Assembly: GCA_003209225.1 (NCBI GenBank)
Contig: QCRZ01000001.1
Span: forward strand, 1 to 64,000
Length of the DNA: 64,000 nt
Reading direction: 5' to 3'
Origin: Pelagibacteraceae bacterium AG-464-B04
GTDB taxonomy: Bacteria > Pseudomonadota > Alphaproteobacteria > Pelagibacterales > Pelagibacteraceae
In this document: positions 20,975 through 30,426 of the stretch, piece by piece
Numbering within the stretch: position 1 is the stretch's first letter
Layout: the number at the start of each line of letters is the position of its first letter
The notes under the pieces: generated by a model
What the model saw: the letters and a program-made list of their open reading frames with translations, nothing else
Databases searched by the model: none
What the model was told of the DNA's origin: nothing
Position numbers and translations under genes: made by a program

Positions 20975-21430
20975 ATGAATTTAAATACATTAAATTACAA
21001 AATTAAAAGTAAAAAAATCCGTGTAGGAAGAGGTATTGGCTCCGGTAAGGGAAAAACTTGTGGGCGCGGAATGAAAGGACAAAAATCTCGATCAGGAGTT
21101 GCTATTAAAAGCTTTGAAGGTGGTCAAATGCCTTTGTATAGAAGATTACCCAAAAGAGGATTTAATCCTATTTTTAAAAAAAATGTAGCCATACTAAATT
21201 TAAATCAATTGCAAAACTATTTATCAAAAAATCTTATAAGTAATAAAAATACATTAAATTTACTTGAGCTTAAAAAAAGCAAAATATTTAAAAAAAAAAC
21301 AACTAAACTAAAGTTGCTAGGTAATGGTGAATTAAAAGATAAAATAAATATTGAAGTTGATTTTATTTCAAAATCTGCCAAGGAAAAAATTGAGAAAATT
21401 GGTGGTTCAATTAAACTAATAACAAAATAA
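20975..21430 (+). CDS. rplO: 50S ribosomal protein L15 (uL15)
   Basis: 151 residues, normal. The glycine/arginine-rich N-terminal extension (RVGRGIGSGKGKTCGRGMKG) and the FEGGQMPLYRRLPKRGF motif are hallmark. It helps late 50S assembly. It comes just before secY, as in most bacteria. Confidence 0.99.
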   Translation: MNLNTLNYKIKSKKIRVGRGIGSGKGKTCGRGMKGQKSRSGVAIKSFEGGQMPLYRRLPKRGFNPIFKKNVAILNLNQLQNYLSKNLISNKNTLNLLELKKSKIFKKKTTKLKLLGNGELKDKINIEVDFISKSAKEKIEKIGGSIKLITK

Positions 21431-21448
21431 TTTAATTAAATAATATTA

Positions 21449-22732
21449 ATGAGCAATGTTCTATCTCAAACAAATGATTTAAAAAATAGAATCATCTTTA
21501 CTATTATAGTTTTGTCCATTTATAGGCTTGGCACTTTTATACCTATACCAGGTATAGATCCTCAATCCCTTCAGGAAGTCATGAGTTCTAATCAACGTGG
21601 TTTATTAGGTATGTTCAATGTTTTTGCTGGTGGAGCCATAGCTCGAATGGCAATTTTTGCATTAGGTATTATGCCGTATATTTCATCTTCTATTATAGTT
21701 CAGTTATTAACAGGTGTTTCTGATTATTTTAAAAATTTAAAAAACCAGGGCGAGCTAGGAAGAAAAAAAATTACACAAATTACTAGATATGGAACTGTTT
21801 TATTAGGAACTATACAAGGATATGGATTAGCTGTTGGTTTAGAAACTGCAGAAAATTTAGTTATTAACCCAGGAATTTTTTTCAGAGTAAGTACGGTTAT
21901 AACTATTGTAGCTAGCACTGTATTTTTAATGTGGTTAGGAGAACAAATAACACAAAGAGGTATTGGAAATGGAATTTCCCTAATAATATTTTCAGGAATA
22001 GTAGCCGAAATACCAAGAGCCCTTGTTACAACATTTGAATTAGGAAGAACCGGAGCAATATCAGCTTTAATGATTATATCAATTTTTCTTTTACTTATAG
22101 TTACAATTATTTTTATTGTTTTTATGGAGAGAGCTTTAAGAAAAATATTAATAAATTATCCTAAAAGACAAATGGGAAGTAAAGTTTATGGTGGTGAATC
22201 GTCTCATTTGCCTTTAAAAATTAATTCTGCAGGTGTAATACCAGCAATTTTTGCGTCAGCCTTACTTTTATTGCCGATTACTTTTTCTAATTTTAGTTTT
22301 TCAGAAAATGAATTTTTTTTGAATATTTCTTCATATTTTTCTCAAGGTAAACCTCTTTATATGATTTTATATGGTTCAGGTATTATTTTCTTTACCTTTT
22401 TTTATACGTCAATAGTTTTTAATCCCAACGAAACTGCTGAAAATTTAAGAAAGTATGGTGGTTATATTCCAGGAATAAGGCCTGGTGAAAGTACAGCTAT
22501 TTATATTGATAACATTCTTACTAAGCTTACAACAATGGGAGCTTTATATTTAGCTCTTGTTTGCTTAATGCCAGAAATATTGATTGCAAAATATCCTATA
22601 CCTTTTTATTTAGGAGGTACTTCAATTTTAATTGTTGTAATTGTTGCTATGGATACAGTTACTCAAGTACAAACTAGACTAATGAGTTCTCAGTATCAAT
22701 CACTTATTAAAAAAGCAAAATTTGGAAAATAA
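21449..22732 (+). CDS. secY: Protein translocase subunit SecY
   Basis: 427 residues with ten predicted membrane segments. SecY forms the inner-membrane protein-conducting channel with SecE and SecG. Family signatures include IYRLGTFIPIPGID at the N-terminus, GMFNVFAGGAIARMAIFALG (plug region) and GIRPGESTAIYIDNILTKLT in the late cytosolic loop. adk follows after 5 bases, the usual spc-operon arrangement. Confidence 0.99.
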   Translation: MSNVLSQTNDLKNRIIFTIIVLSIYRLGTFIPIPGIDPQSLQEVMSSNQRGLLGMFNVFAGGAIARMAIFALGIMPYISSSIIVQLLTGVSDYFKNLKNQGELGRKKITQITRYGTVLLGTIQGYGLAVGLETAENLVINPGIFFRVSTVITIVASTVFLMWLGEQITQRGIGNGISLIIFSGIVAEIPRALVTTFELGRTGAISALMIISIFLLLIVTIIFIVFMERALRKILINYPKRQMGSKVYGGESSHLPLKINSAGVIPAIFASALLLLPITFSNFSFSENEFFLNISSYFSQGKPLYMILYGSGIIFFTFFYTSIVFNPNETAENLRKYGGYIPGIRPGESTAIYIDNILTKLTTMGALYLALVCLMPEILIAKYPIPFYLGGTSILIVVIVAMDTVTQVQTRLMSSQYQSLIKKAKFGK

Positions 22733-22737
22733 ATTTA

Positions 22738-23388
22738 ATGAATATTATTTTATTTGGACCTCCGGGAGCAGGAAAAGGTACTCAGGCCAAAAAAATAGCT
22801 GAAAATTTTAATTTAATCCAGATATCCACTGGAGATTTATTGAGAAAAGAAACAAAAATTAAATCTGAATTAGGAAAAAAAATTGAAAATTTATTAAGCA
22901 ATGGCCAGTTTATATCAGATGACATTGTTAATAAGTTAATCAAAAAAATTGTTTTTGATAAAAATAATTTTAATAGATTAATTTTTGACGGATACCCAAG
23001 AACTTTGACCCAAATACATAACTTAGAAGAGCTAATATCTGAATCAAAGCAGCATATTTCTCTAGTTCTTTGCCTAATTGTAGAAAAAGATATTATTTTA
23101 AAAAGAATAAAAGGAAGAATTACGTGCAACAATTGTAATAAAATATTTAATTTTCATTTTGATCCACCAAATAAAGAAAATCATACCTGTGATGAAAAAT
23201 ACTTGATTAAAAGAACCGACGATAATTCAGAGGTAATTTTAGATCGTTACGAGACATATATTGATAAAACTAAGCCGATATTAGAATATTATAAAAATAA
23301 GGGTTTATTCAAAGAAATTGATGGTAATAGCAAAATTGACGAAATATACAGTGAAATCAGCGGTATTTTGTCAAATATAAGACATTGA
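22738..23388 (+). CDS. adk: Adenylate kinase, long-lid form
   Basis: 216 residues. It interconverts ATP + AMP and 2 ADP. The P-loop GPPGAGKGTQAKKIA (about residues 7-21), the AMP-binding STGDLLR and the FDGYPRTLTQ motif are present. The long LID carries C130, C133 and C151 followed by D152/E153, resembling the zinc-binding lid but with a shorter last half, so the fourth ligand is uncertain. A promoter -35 hexamer for the next genes overlaps the stop codon. Confidence 0.98.
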   Translation: MNIILFGPPGAGKGTQAKKIAENFNLIQISTGDLLRKETKIKSELGKKIENLLSNGQFISDDIVNKLIKKIVFDKNNFNRLIFDGYPRTLTQIHNLEELISESKQHISLVLCLIVEKDIILKRIKGRITCNNCNKIFNFHFDPPNKENHTCDEKYLIKRTDDNSEVILDRYETYIDKTKPILEYYKNKGLFKEIDGNSKIDEIYSEISGILSNIRH

Positions 23389-23412
23389 CATTATGTTTAC
23401 TTTTTATATAAG
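23385..23412 (+). promoter_or_regulatory. Promoter for the rpsM-rpsK-rpoA-rplQ block
   Basis: TTGACA (23385-23390) overlaps the adk stop codon, and TATAAG (23407-23412) follows after 16 bases: 6/6 and 5/6 matches to the housekeeping consensus. Transcription would start near 23419, giving a leader of about 25 bases before rpsM. This is the only sizeable gap (55 bases) in the S10-alpha stretch. Confidence 0.6.
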
Positions 23413-23443
23413 TTTCTTTAAAAATTTTAACCCTCACTAATTT

Positions 23444-23827
23444 ATGGCGCGAATTGCAGGAATTAATATCCCTCAGAACAAAATAGTCAGTATTGGATTG
23501 ACTTATATTTATGGAATAGGTGATAAATTTTCACAAGACATTTGCAAAAGCTTAAATATACCTTCAGAAAAAAGGATAAGTCAGCTTACAGATGATGAGA
23601 TATTAAAAATAAGAGAGTATATTGATAAAAATTTTTCAGTTGAGGGGGAATTAAGAAGAGAAACTTCTTTAAATATAAAAAGATTAATTGATCTTGCAAC
23701 ATATCGTGGATCTAGACACAGAAAAAAACTTCCTGTTAGAGGCCAAAGAACTCGATGTAACGCTAGAACTAGAAAAGGTAAAGCAATAGCTATCGCCGGA
23801 AAAAAAATCACTCCACTTAAAAAATAA
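23444..23827 (+). CDS. rpsM: 30S ribosomal protein S13 (uS13)
   Basis: 127 residues. [14 protein letters not shown], the helix-two-turns-helix core, and [25 protein letters not shown] at the basic C-terminus are standard. It contacts tRNA and forms an intersubunit bridge. It is the first gene behind the internal promoter. rpmJ is not found next to it. Confidence 0.98.
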   Translation: MARIAGINIPQNKIVSIGLTYIYGIGDKFSQDICKSLNIPSEKRISQLTDDEILKIREYIDKNFSVEGELRRETSLNIKRLIDLATYRGSRHRKKLPVRGQRTRCNARTRKGKAIAIAGKKITPLKK

Positions 23828-23830
23828 TAT

Positions 23831-24274
23831 ATGACTGATACAAATGAAAACGAAAAGAAAAAAGAAATTAAGAAAACTCAAGTAAAACCCAGCAGTAAGT
23901 TTTTAAAAAAGAAAAAAGTAAAAAGAAATATTTCAACCGGGATAGCATACGTTAAAGCTACATTTAATAATACGATTATAACTATTGCTGATACGAGTGG
24001 AAATGTAATAGCTTGGTCTTCAGCTGGGAAAAAGGGTTTTAAGGGTTCTAGAAAATCAACTCCCTATGCTGCCCAAATAGCTGCCGATGAAGTTGCATCT
24101 AAAGCCTTAGAAACGGGAATGAAGATTTTATCAGTTGAGATTAAAGGTCCTGGTTCAGGTAGAGAAACTGCTTTAAGAGCATTACAGGCAAAAGGTTTTA
24201 AAATTACGTCGATTAAAGACACAACGCCTATGGCGCACAATGGTTCTAGACCACCTAAAAGAAGGAGAGTATAA
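23831..24274 (+). CDS. rpsK: 30S ribosomal protein S11 (uS11)
   Basis: 147 residues, with a lysine/glutamate-rich N-terminal extension of about 18 residues over E. coli. Core motifs [34 protein letters not shown] and [16 protein letters not shown] are intact. S11 lies on the 30S platform. rpoA starts immediately after the stop. Confidence 0.98.
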   Translation: MTDTNENEKKKEIKKTQVKPSSKFLKKKKVKRNISTGIAYVKATFNNTIITIADTSGNVIAWSSAGKKGFKGSRKSTPYAAQIAADEVASKALETGMKILSVEIKGPGSGRETALRALQAKGFKITSIKDTTPMAHNGSRPPKRRRV

Positions 24275-25309
24275 ATGGAAAAAATGGAAAACGTAGCAAA
24301 TGAAAAAAATTGGAAATCATTAATTAAACCATCAAAGATTGATGTTAAGAGCCATGAAAATAAATCAATAGCTACTATAACAGCGGAACCTTTAGAAAAA
24401 GGATATGGCTTAACAATTGGAAACTCATTAAGAAGAATAATGTTGTCTTCAATAAGAGGATCTGCGGTTACGGCAATTCAAATTGATGGTGTTCTTCATG
24501 AATTTTCATCCATTAAAGGTGTTAGAGAGGATGTGACTGATATTGTTTTAAATGTAAAATCATTGGCATTGAAATGTAATTCTGATGGAGCAAAAAAACT
24601 AATTCTAGATGCAACAGGGCCCGGTGAAATAAGAGCAAAAGATATTGCTGGTAATCCAGATATTGAAATTTTAAATCCAGATTTGATAATCTGCAATCTT
24701 GATGAAGCAACAAAATTTCATATGGAATTAACAGTAAATTCCGGTAAAGGTTATGTTTCTGCAAATCTTAATAAAACAGAAGATCAGCCATTAGGATTAA
24801 TAGCTATAGATTCTTTATTTAGTCCAGTTAAAAAAGTATCTTATTTTGTAAGTACCGCTAGAGAAGGTAAAGCTTTAGATTATGATAAATTAATTTTAGA
24901 AATTGAGACTAATGGATCGATCCATGCTGATGATGCATTGGCGTATGCTGCAAGAATTTTTCAAGATCAGTTATCAATGTTCATTAACTTCGAAGAACCA
25001 AAAGTAGTTGAAGTTCCACAGCAATCTAGTGAACCAGAATTTAATAAAAATCTATTAAAAAAAGTTGATGAACTTGAGTTGTCGGTTCGATCGATGAATT
25101 GCTTAAAGAATGATAATATTACCTATATTGGTGATTTAGTTCAAAAAACAGAAGGAGAAATGTTAAGGACACCAAATTTTGGAAGAAAGTCACTAAATGA
25201 AATAAAAGAAGTTCTTAATGGTATGTCATTATATCTTGGTATGGAAATTCCAAATTGGCCACCTGACAATATTGCTGAATTATCAAGAAAGTTAGATGAA
25301 AGTATTTAA
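24275..25309 (+). CDS. rpoA: DNA-directed RNA polymerase subunit alpha
   Basis: 344 residues. The N-terminal assembly domain shows [20 protein letters not shown] (about residues 38-57). The linker falls near residues 245-262, and the C-terminal domain carries [17 protein letters not shown] and [13 protein letters not shown], which contact promoter UP elements and activators. Full length with no breaks, unlike rpoC. Confidence 0.99.
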   Translation: MEKMENVANEKNWKSLIKPSKIDVKSHENKSIATITAEPLEKGYGLTIGNSLRRIMLSSIRGSAVTAIQIDGVLHEFSSIKGVREDVTDIVLNVKSLALKCNSDGAKKLILDATGPGEIRAKDIAGNPDIEILNPDLIICNLDEATKFHMELTVNSGKGYVSANLNKTEDQPLGLIAIDSLFSPVKKVSYFVSTAREGKALDYDKLILEIETNGSIHADDALAYAARIFQDQLSMFINFEEPKVVEVPQQSSEPEFNKNLLKKVDELELSVRSMNCLKNDNITYIGDLVQKTEGEMLRTPNFGRKSLNEIKEVLNGMSLYLGMEIPNWPPDNIAELSRKLDESI

Positions 25310-25315
25310 ATTACC

Positions 25316-25762
25316 ATGAGACATTCATTTTCTAATAAAAAACTAAATAGAACTTCCGAACATAGAAAAAGTCTAGTTAAAAATATGTTAAATTCTTTAA
25401 TTAAATATGAGCAAATAACCACGACGTTGCCTAAAGCAAAAATATTAAAACCTCAAATAGATAAAGTGATTACTTTAGGAAAAAGAAATACTCTAGCAAC
25501 TAAAAAGAATCTGTTTTCAAAGTTACAAGATAAACCATGTGCTAGAAAAGTTTCAGCGGTTTTATCTAAAAGATATTTAAATAGAAAAGGTGGTTATTCT
25601 AGAATAATCAAGGCTGGTTTTAGATACGGAGATAAAGCACCATTAGCTATAATAGAGCTAGTAGATAGAGATATAAACGCAAAGAAAGTTGATATAAAGA
25701 AAAAAGTTAAAGAAACCAAACCTGAAACTGATACAACGAAAAAAGACGAGACAAAAAAATAA
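25316..25762 (+). CDS. rplQ: 50S ribosomal protein L17 (bL17)
   Basis: 148 residues. The core (MRHSFSNKKLNRTSEHRKSL, TTLPKAKILKPQIDKVIT, NRKGGYSRIIKAGFRYGD) is standard. A C-terminal lysine/threonine/glutamate tail of about 28 residues goes beyond the E. coli length. It is the last gene of the superoperon and is followed by an A/T-only terminator-like tract. Confidence 0.98.
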   Translation: MRHSFSNKKLNRTSEHRKSLVKNMLNSLIKYEQITTTLPKAKILKPQIDKVITLGKRNTLATKKNLFSKLQDKPCARKVSAVLSKRYLNRKGGYSRIIKAGFRYGDKAPLAIIELVDRDINAKKVDIKKKVKETKPETDTTKKDETKK

Positions 25763-25791
25763 TTTTTTTCTTTTTAAAAAAATTTTTTTTT
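25763..25791 (+). terminator. A/T-only terminator-like tract after rplQ
   Basis: Behind the rplQ stop come T7, C, T5, A7 and T9 in a row. T5-A5 and A7-T7 can each fold, and the last T run would give the U-tract of an intrinsic terminator. No GC-containing stem exists. It coincides with the end of the ribosomal superoperon, which is the main reason to call it. Confidence 0.4.
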
Positions 25792-25801
25792 AAAATTTTA
25801 A

Positions 25802-26719
25802 ATGGAAAAGATTATTTTAGTTAATAAAGATTTTGAAAATTCAAGAATTGATAAATGGATCAAAAAAAATATCTGTCAAGTCCCACAATCATTTATTGAG
25901 AAAAATTTAAGAAATAAAAAAGTCACTGTTAATAAAAATAAAATTAAGAGCTCTTATAAGCTTAAGTTAAATGATAAAATTTATCTAAATGACTTTTATC
26001 CAAAACAAAATATTACTAAACCTAAAAAGAAATTTAATCCTAGTAAAAAAGATATTAAAGATAGTAATTCTTTTATAATAGAAAATAATGAGAACTTTTG
26101 TGTAATTAATAAACCTTATGGCTTAGCAGTTCAGGGAGGAAGTAAAATTACAAAAAATTTAGTAGATTTAATTAGTAAAAATCCTATTTTTTTAAATATA
26201 AAACCTTTTATCGTGCATAGAATTGATAAGGAAACTTCTGGAATATTGATTATAGCAAAAAATAGAGAATATGCTCAACTACTTACTTCTTTATTTAGAA
26301 TTAGAAAAATTCATAAATCGTATTTATGTATTTGTTATGGTGAAATAGAAAAAAACAAAGGTTTGTTTGATGGAGATTTAATTCGATATGAAAAGGATAA
26401 AAAAATATCGGAAAGGGCTATTACTAAATATAATGTTGTTGATAAAAATTCCAATGCATCATTTCTAATTTTAAACCCGACCACAGGAAGAAAACATCAA
26501 ATTAGAAAACAGCTATTTTCAATTGGCTTTCCTATTATAGGAGATTCTAAATATAATTTTCCAGAAAATAAAATTAATAAAAATAAAAAACTAATGCTAC
26601 ACGCTTATTCAATTAAATTCATGATTAAAAATACCAAATTTGAATTTGCTGTAAACGTACCTGATTATTTTCAAAAAATGTTGCAAGCAAAAAGGTTAAC
26701 TTTATTTAAAAATACTTAA
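25802..26719 (+). CDS. rluC: 23S rRNA pseudouridine synthase, RluC/RluA family
   Basis: 305 residues. An S4 RNA-binding domain (about residues 12-70) precedes the pseudouridine synthase domain. The catalytic motif HRIDKETSG has its aspartate at residue 142, and NKPYGLAVQGGS resembles the RluC version. The KHQIRKQLFSIGFPIIGD motif lies near the C-terminus. It probably modifies 23S rRNA uridines. RluC rather than RluD is the better guess, but the exact target sites cannot be read from sequence. Its last 18 bases overlap the convergent lipB. Confidence 0.88.
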   Translation: MEKIILVNKDFENSRIDKWIKKNICQVPQSFIEKNLRNKKVTVNKNKIKSSYKLKLNDKIYLNDFYPKQNITKPKKKFNPSKKDIKDSNSFIIENNENFCVINKPYGLAVQGGSKITKNLVDLISKNPIFLNIKPFIVHRIDKETSGILIIAKNREYAQLLTSLFRIRKIHKSYLCICYGEIEKNKGLFDGDLIRYEKDKKISERAITKYNVVDKNSNASFLILNPTTGRKHQIRKQLFSIGFPIIGDSKYNFPENKINKNKKLMLHAYSIKFMIKNTKFEFAVNVPDYFQKMLQAKRLTLFKNT

Positions 26720-27319
26720 AAAATTTTTAATTAATAATTTATCAATATTTTTATAACTTCTCTTTTTAATACTTTTAAGATTTGTTATTTTTTTATTATA
26801 TAGACCACATGGCACTATTTTTTTATAAACATCAATATTGTTCGAAATATTTATAGCGAAACCATGGAAAGCAATCCACTTTTTTACTCTTATTCCAATT
26901 GCAGCTACTTTTTTTACTTCTTTTTTATGGTTTACCCAAATACCAATATTTTTTTTATCGTAATGTGACTTTATATTGAATTCTTTTAGAGTTAAAATTA
27001 TGCACTTTTCAATATTTCTAATTAGATTTCTTATATCCTTTTTTCGTTTATTCAAATTTAATACAAAATAAACGATTATTTGACCTGGTCCATGATATGT
27101 GATTTTACCACCTCTTGATGTCTTTATTATTTCAATACTTTTGTTTAATATCTCATGTTTTTTATAGCTAGTTCCGGCAGTAAATACCGCTTTATGTTGT
27201 AAAATCCACAGTAATTCTGGTTTTTTTTCATTAATTACATCATCAACCCTTTCTTCTAGAAATTTAATAGCGTAAGTATAATTAACAAGTTTTGAGCTTT
27301 TTTTAATTTCGATTTTCAT
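26702..27319 (-). CDS. lipB: Octanoyl-[acyl carrier protein]:protein N-octanoyltransferase
   Basis: 205 residues from the ATG at 27319; an in-frame TTG seven codons earlier is a weaker start. LipB moves octanoyl groups from ACP to lipoyl domains, the first step of lipoate synthesis. The RGGKITYHGPGQ motif, the lysine-containing KVAAIGIRVKKW segment, HGFAIN and the catalytic cysteine in IVPCGL (C171) are all present. It stands divergent from mgtE and convergent with rluC, overlapping its 3' end. Confidence 0.95.
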   Translation of the reverse strand: MKIEIKKSSKLVNYTYAIKFLEERVDDVINEKKPELLWILQHKAVFTAGTSYKKHEILNKSIEIIKTSRGGKITYHGPGQIIVYFVLNLNKRKKDIRNLIRNIEKCIILTLKEFNIKSHYDKKNIGIWVNHKKEVKKVAAIGIRVKKWIAFHGFAINISNNIDVYKKIVPCGLYNKKITNLKSIKKRSYKNIDKLLIKNFLSIFK

Positions 27320-27383
27320 TTTAGAATTGTAATTACTCAATATATAAATTAATAGTTCAGCAGATTTTTTTAAGGTAAAGATT

Positions 27384-28763
27384 ATGGTTTTAGTAAAGAA
27401 AATTAAAGATAAAAAAGTAAATATAGAATTTAATAAAGAGTTTATTCAAGTAATTAATGAAAAAATAAAAAGTCGAGATATTGATTTTTTAGATAAATCT
27501 TTAAAAGAACTATTGCCTGCAGATTCTGCCGATATTATAGAAAATTTAACGCCTGAAAATAGGTCAAAATTAATAGAACTTGAAGGCTTTAGTATTAATC
27601 CTGAAATATTTGTTGAGCTTAATGAATCAGTACAAACTGAGATTTTTTTACTTTTATCAATTGATTCAATTACAAGTTTATTGAAAAAGCTAGAATCTGA
27701 TAATGCTCTTAAGATTCTTGAAAATTTAGATAAAGAAAAAAAAAGAATTGTCCTAGACAAGCTCCCACCAAAAGATAGATTTTTATTAGAAGAAGGTTTG
27801 AGCTATCCCGAGGATACAGCAGCTAGAATTATGCAAAGAGAATTCACAGCAATTCCTAGCGATTGGTCTGTAGGACATACAATAGATTACTTAAGAGAAA
27901 ATGAAGATTTGCCAGACGAATTTTTGGAAATTTTTATAGTTGATAGTGATTTTATTCCAATTGGAACAGTGCCATCTTCAAAAGTTCTTAGAACTGCTAG
28001 AGAAACTAAAATGAATTCTATTATGAGAAAAATGCAAGTATTAATACCAGTAAATATGGATCAAGAAGAAGTCGGACATACTTTTGAGAATTATAATCTT
28101 ACATCAGCGGGCGTTGTTGATAAAAATAACAAATTAGTTGGAATGATAACTAGTGATGACATACTTACTGTAATTCAAGAAGAGGCCGAGGAAGATGTTT
28201 TAAGGCTTGCTGGAGTAGGGGATGAGGAAATAACTGATAGTATTTTTAAGAAAACTAAAAGAAGATTTAACTGGCTATTATTAAATTTGTTTACCGCTTT
28301 GTTGGCTACCTGGGTAATTAGCAAATTTGGTGGAACGATTGAACAAATGGTAGCTTTAGCATTTTTAATGCCGATCGTAGCTTCAATGGGTGGAAATGCT
28401 GGAATGCAAACTTTAGCTGTTACTATAAGAGCAATAGCCACTAAAGAATTAACCTCTGAAAATTTAGCAAAAATTGTATCTAAGGAGTTTGTTATAGGAG
28501 TATTAAACGGAATAATATTTGCTTTAATTACAGGAATTATTGTTCAACTATGGTTCAATGAAATTAACTTATCTATATTAATTTCTGTTTCAATGATTTT
28601 AAACATGATCGTAGCTGGTCTCTTTGGAATTTTAGTTCCAGTCACTTTAAAAAAATTTAATATTGATCCAGCTTTGGCATCAAGTGTTTTTGTAACAACT
28701 ATTACTGACGTTATAGGGTTTTTATCTTTTCTAGGCTTAGGAGCTTATTTTTTTTATAACTAA
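27384..28763 (+). CDS. mgtE: Magnesium transporter MgtE
   Basis: 459 residues. An N-terminal superhelical domain (to about residue 130), two CBS domains (about 135-260; LVGMITSDDILTVIQEEAEED closes the second) and five membrane helices from about residue 300 match MgtE-type magnesium channels. MPIVASMGGNAGMQTLAVT lies in the pore region. An AAGGT Shine-Dalgarno sequence sits before the ATG. No magnesium riboswitch is possible in the 64-base space to lipB. Its stop overlaps the panC stop from the other strand. Confidence 0.96.
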   Translation: MVLVKKIKDKKVNIEFNKEFIQVINEKIKSRDIDFLDKSLKELLPADSADIIENLTPENRSKLIELEGFSINPEIFVELNESVQTEIFLLLSIDSITSLLKKLESDNALKILENLDKEKKRIVLDKLPPKDRFLLEEGLSYPEDTAARIMQREFTAIPSDWSVGHTIDYLRENEDLPDEFLEIFIVDSDFIPIGTVPSSKVLRTARETKMNSIMRKMQVLIPVNMDQEEVGHTFENYNLTSAGVVDKNNKLVGMITSDDILTVIQEEAEEDVLRLAGVGDEEITDSIFKKTKRRFNWLLLNLFTALLATWVISKFGGTIEQMVALAFLMPIVASMGGNAGMQTLAVTIRAIATKELTSENLAKIVSKEFVIGVLNGIIFALITGIIVQLWFNEINLSILISVSMILNMIVAGLFGILVPVTLKKFNIDPALASSVFVTTITDVIGFLSFLGLGAYFFYN

Positions 28764-29569
28764 ATGTTATCTATTATTCTAGTCTTGCCAAGATAGTATG
28801 CAAAAAAAATTTTAAATTTCTTTTTTTTTTTATAAGGTTTAAATATTTTATTAGTATTTAAAATTTTTAAATATTCTATTCTTTTTACACCTAGTTTTGA
28901 TATTTGAAGTTTTAATATTTCAGTATTTTTTTTTTTTTTAATCAATTTTTTTTTTGCACTATAAATTATTTTATAAACTCTTGAAGCGATTTCCTTTTCT
29001 TTATTTGATAGCAAAAGGTTTCTTGAGGAATAAGCTATTCCATTTTTTTCTCTAACAGTTTTACATCCTATAACTTTAGTTAAAATCTTGTTTTTTAAAA
29101 AAAAAAAATCAATCAATCTAAGTTGTTGATAATCTTTTTGGCCTAAAAAGATTTTTTTAGGTTTGGTGATTCTTATAAATCTATTTACTACATTAACTAC
29201 AGCTTCAAAATGTCCAGGTCTATTTTTTCCACATAATTGTTTACTGAAAGAATGTATTTTCAATTTTTTAATTTTTTTCTCCGGATAAATTTGCTTCATA
29301 TTTGGGAGATACAAAAAATCAACTTTATTTTTTTTAAGTATAGCAATATCTTTTCTTAAAATTCTCGGATATTCTTTATAATCATTTCTGCTATTAAATT
29401 GTGGTTTATTAATAAAAATTGAAACTAAAGTCTTATCGCAAATTGAGTTACTTTTTTTTATTAATGAAATGTGGCCCTTATGAATTGCTCCCATTGTAGG
29501 AACAAAACCTAAATTTTTTTGGTTTTTAATAGATCTAATTAGTTTGTTTTTATTTAAAATTATTTTCAT
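28760..29569 (-). CDS. panC: Pantothenate synthetase
   Basis: 269 residues. It joins pantoate and beta-alanine with ATP. It carries FVPTMGAIHKGHISLI (HIGH-type motif), SIFINKPQF (normally SIFVNPTQF), the central GQKDYQQL segment and the KMSKS-like SSRNLLLS. A panB gene is not adjacent. The gene is very AT-rich, with long lysine runs. It is convergent with mgtE (4-base overlap) and divergent from galU. Confidence 0.95.
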   Translation of the reverse strand: MKIILNKNKLIRSIKNQKNLGFVPTMGAIHKGHISLIKKSNSICDKTLVSIFINKPQFNSRNDYKEYPRILRKDIAILKKNKVDFLYLPNMKQIYPEKKIKKLKIHSFSKQLCGKNRPGHFEAVVNVVNRFIRITKPKKIFLGQKDYQQLRLIDFFFLKNKILTKVIGCKTVREKNGIAYSSRNLLLSNKEKEIASRVYKIIYSAKKKLIKKKKNTEILKLQISKLGVKRIEYLKILNTNKIFKPYKKKKKFKIFFAYYLGKTRIIDNI

Positions 29570-29604
29570 TTGTAAATTTTAAATATTATATGTAAAAGAT
29601 AACA

Positions 29605-30426
29605 ATGATCAAACAGGCGATTATACCTCTTGCTGGACTAGGGACAAGGCTATTACCTCTTACAAGTGTAATTCCAAAGGAACTCTTGCCCATAAATGGT
29701 AGACCTGGTTTGGAGTATATTTTAGACGAAGGAATAAAAGCTGGAATTAAAGAATTTATTTTTATTATTTCAAATAAAAAAAAGGGTATTAAGAATTATT
29801 TTTATAATGATTTGTTTTATAAAAAAATAATTAAAAAAAAAAATAAAGATAAAAGGTTAAAACAAGAATATTTAAAAATTAAAAAATATAAAAAAATGAT
29901 AAAGTTTGTTTATCAAAATAAACCAAATGGCACGGGTGATGCAGTTTTAAAGTGTAAAAATTATATTAAAACTAAATTTTTTTTAATGTTATTGCCTGAT
30001 GATTTAATAATGCAAGAAAATTGTTCTTTGTCTATGATAAGGCAACATAAAAAATTTCGTTCATCAGTGATAGCTTCAAGAAAAGTTAAAAAAAAAGATG
30101 TTTCAAGATGGGGAATTTTTAAATTAAAAAAAATAAATAAAAAAAGTTTTCTTATTGATGATGTTATAGAAAAGCCAAGCGTTTTAAATGCTCCATCGCA
30201 ACAATCAGTTATTGGGAGATATATTCTTCCAAAAAAAATATTTAAAGTCCTTGAACATCAAAAAGCTGGACAAAATGGTGAAGTGCATATTACTGACGCG
30301 ATTAGAACGCTCGTTAAAAAAAATGAAAAATTTACAGGATATATTTTCTCTGGAAAATATTTAGATTGCGGTACTATGAAAGGTTATATAAATTCATCAA
30401 AAAAAATTTCAAGTTATAATTTATGA
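29605..30426 (+). CDS. galU: UTP-glucose-1-phosphate uridylyltransferase
   Basis: 273 residues. The signature IPLAGLGTRLLPLTSVIPKE, the KPNGTGDAV motif, DDLI and the VIEKPS motif identify GalU, which makes UDP-glucose. It is somewhat shorter than the E. coli enzyme (302). It overlaps ugd by ATGA, so the pair should make UDP-glucose and then UDP-glucuronate, supplying surface glycans such as those of the island at 50-64 kb. Confidence 0.96.
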   Translation: MIKQAIIPLAGLGTRLLPLTSVIPKELLPINGRPGLEYILDEGIKAGIKEFIFIISNKKKGIKNYFYNDLFYKKIIKKKNKDKRLKQEYLKIKKYKKMIKFVYQNKPNGTGDAVLKCKNYIKTKFFLMLLPDDLIMQENCSLSMIRQHKKFRSSVIASRKVKKKDVSRWGIFKLKKINKKSFLIDDVIEKPSVLNAPSQQSVIGRYILPKKIFKVLEHQKAGQNGEVHITDAIRTLVKKNEKFTGYIFSGKYLDCGTMKGYINSSKKISSYNL

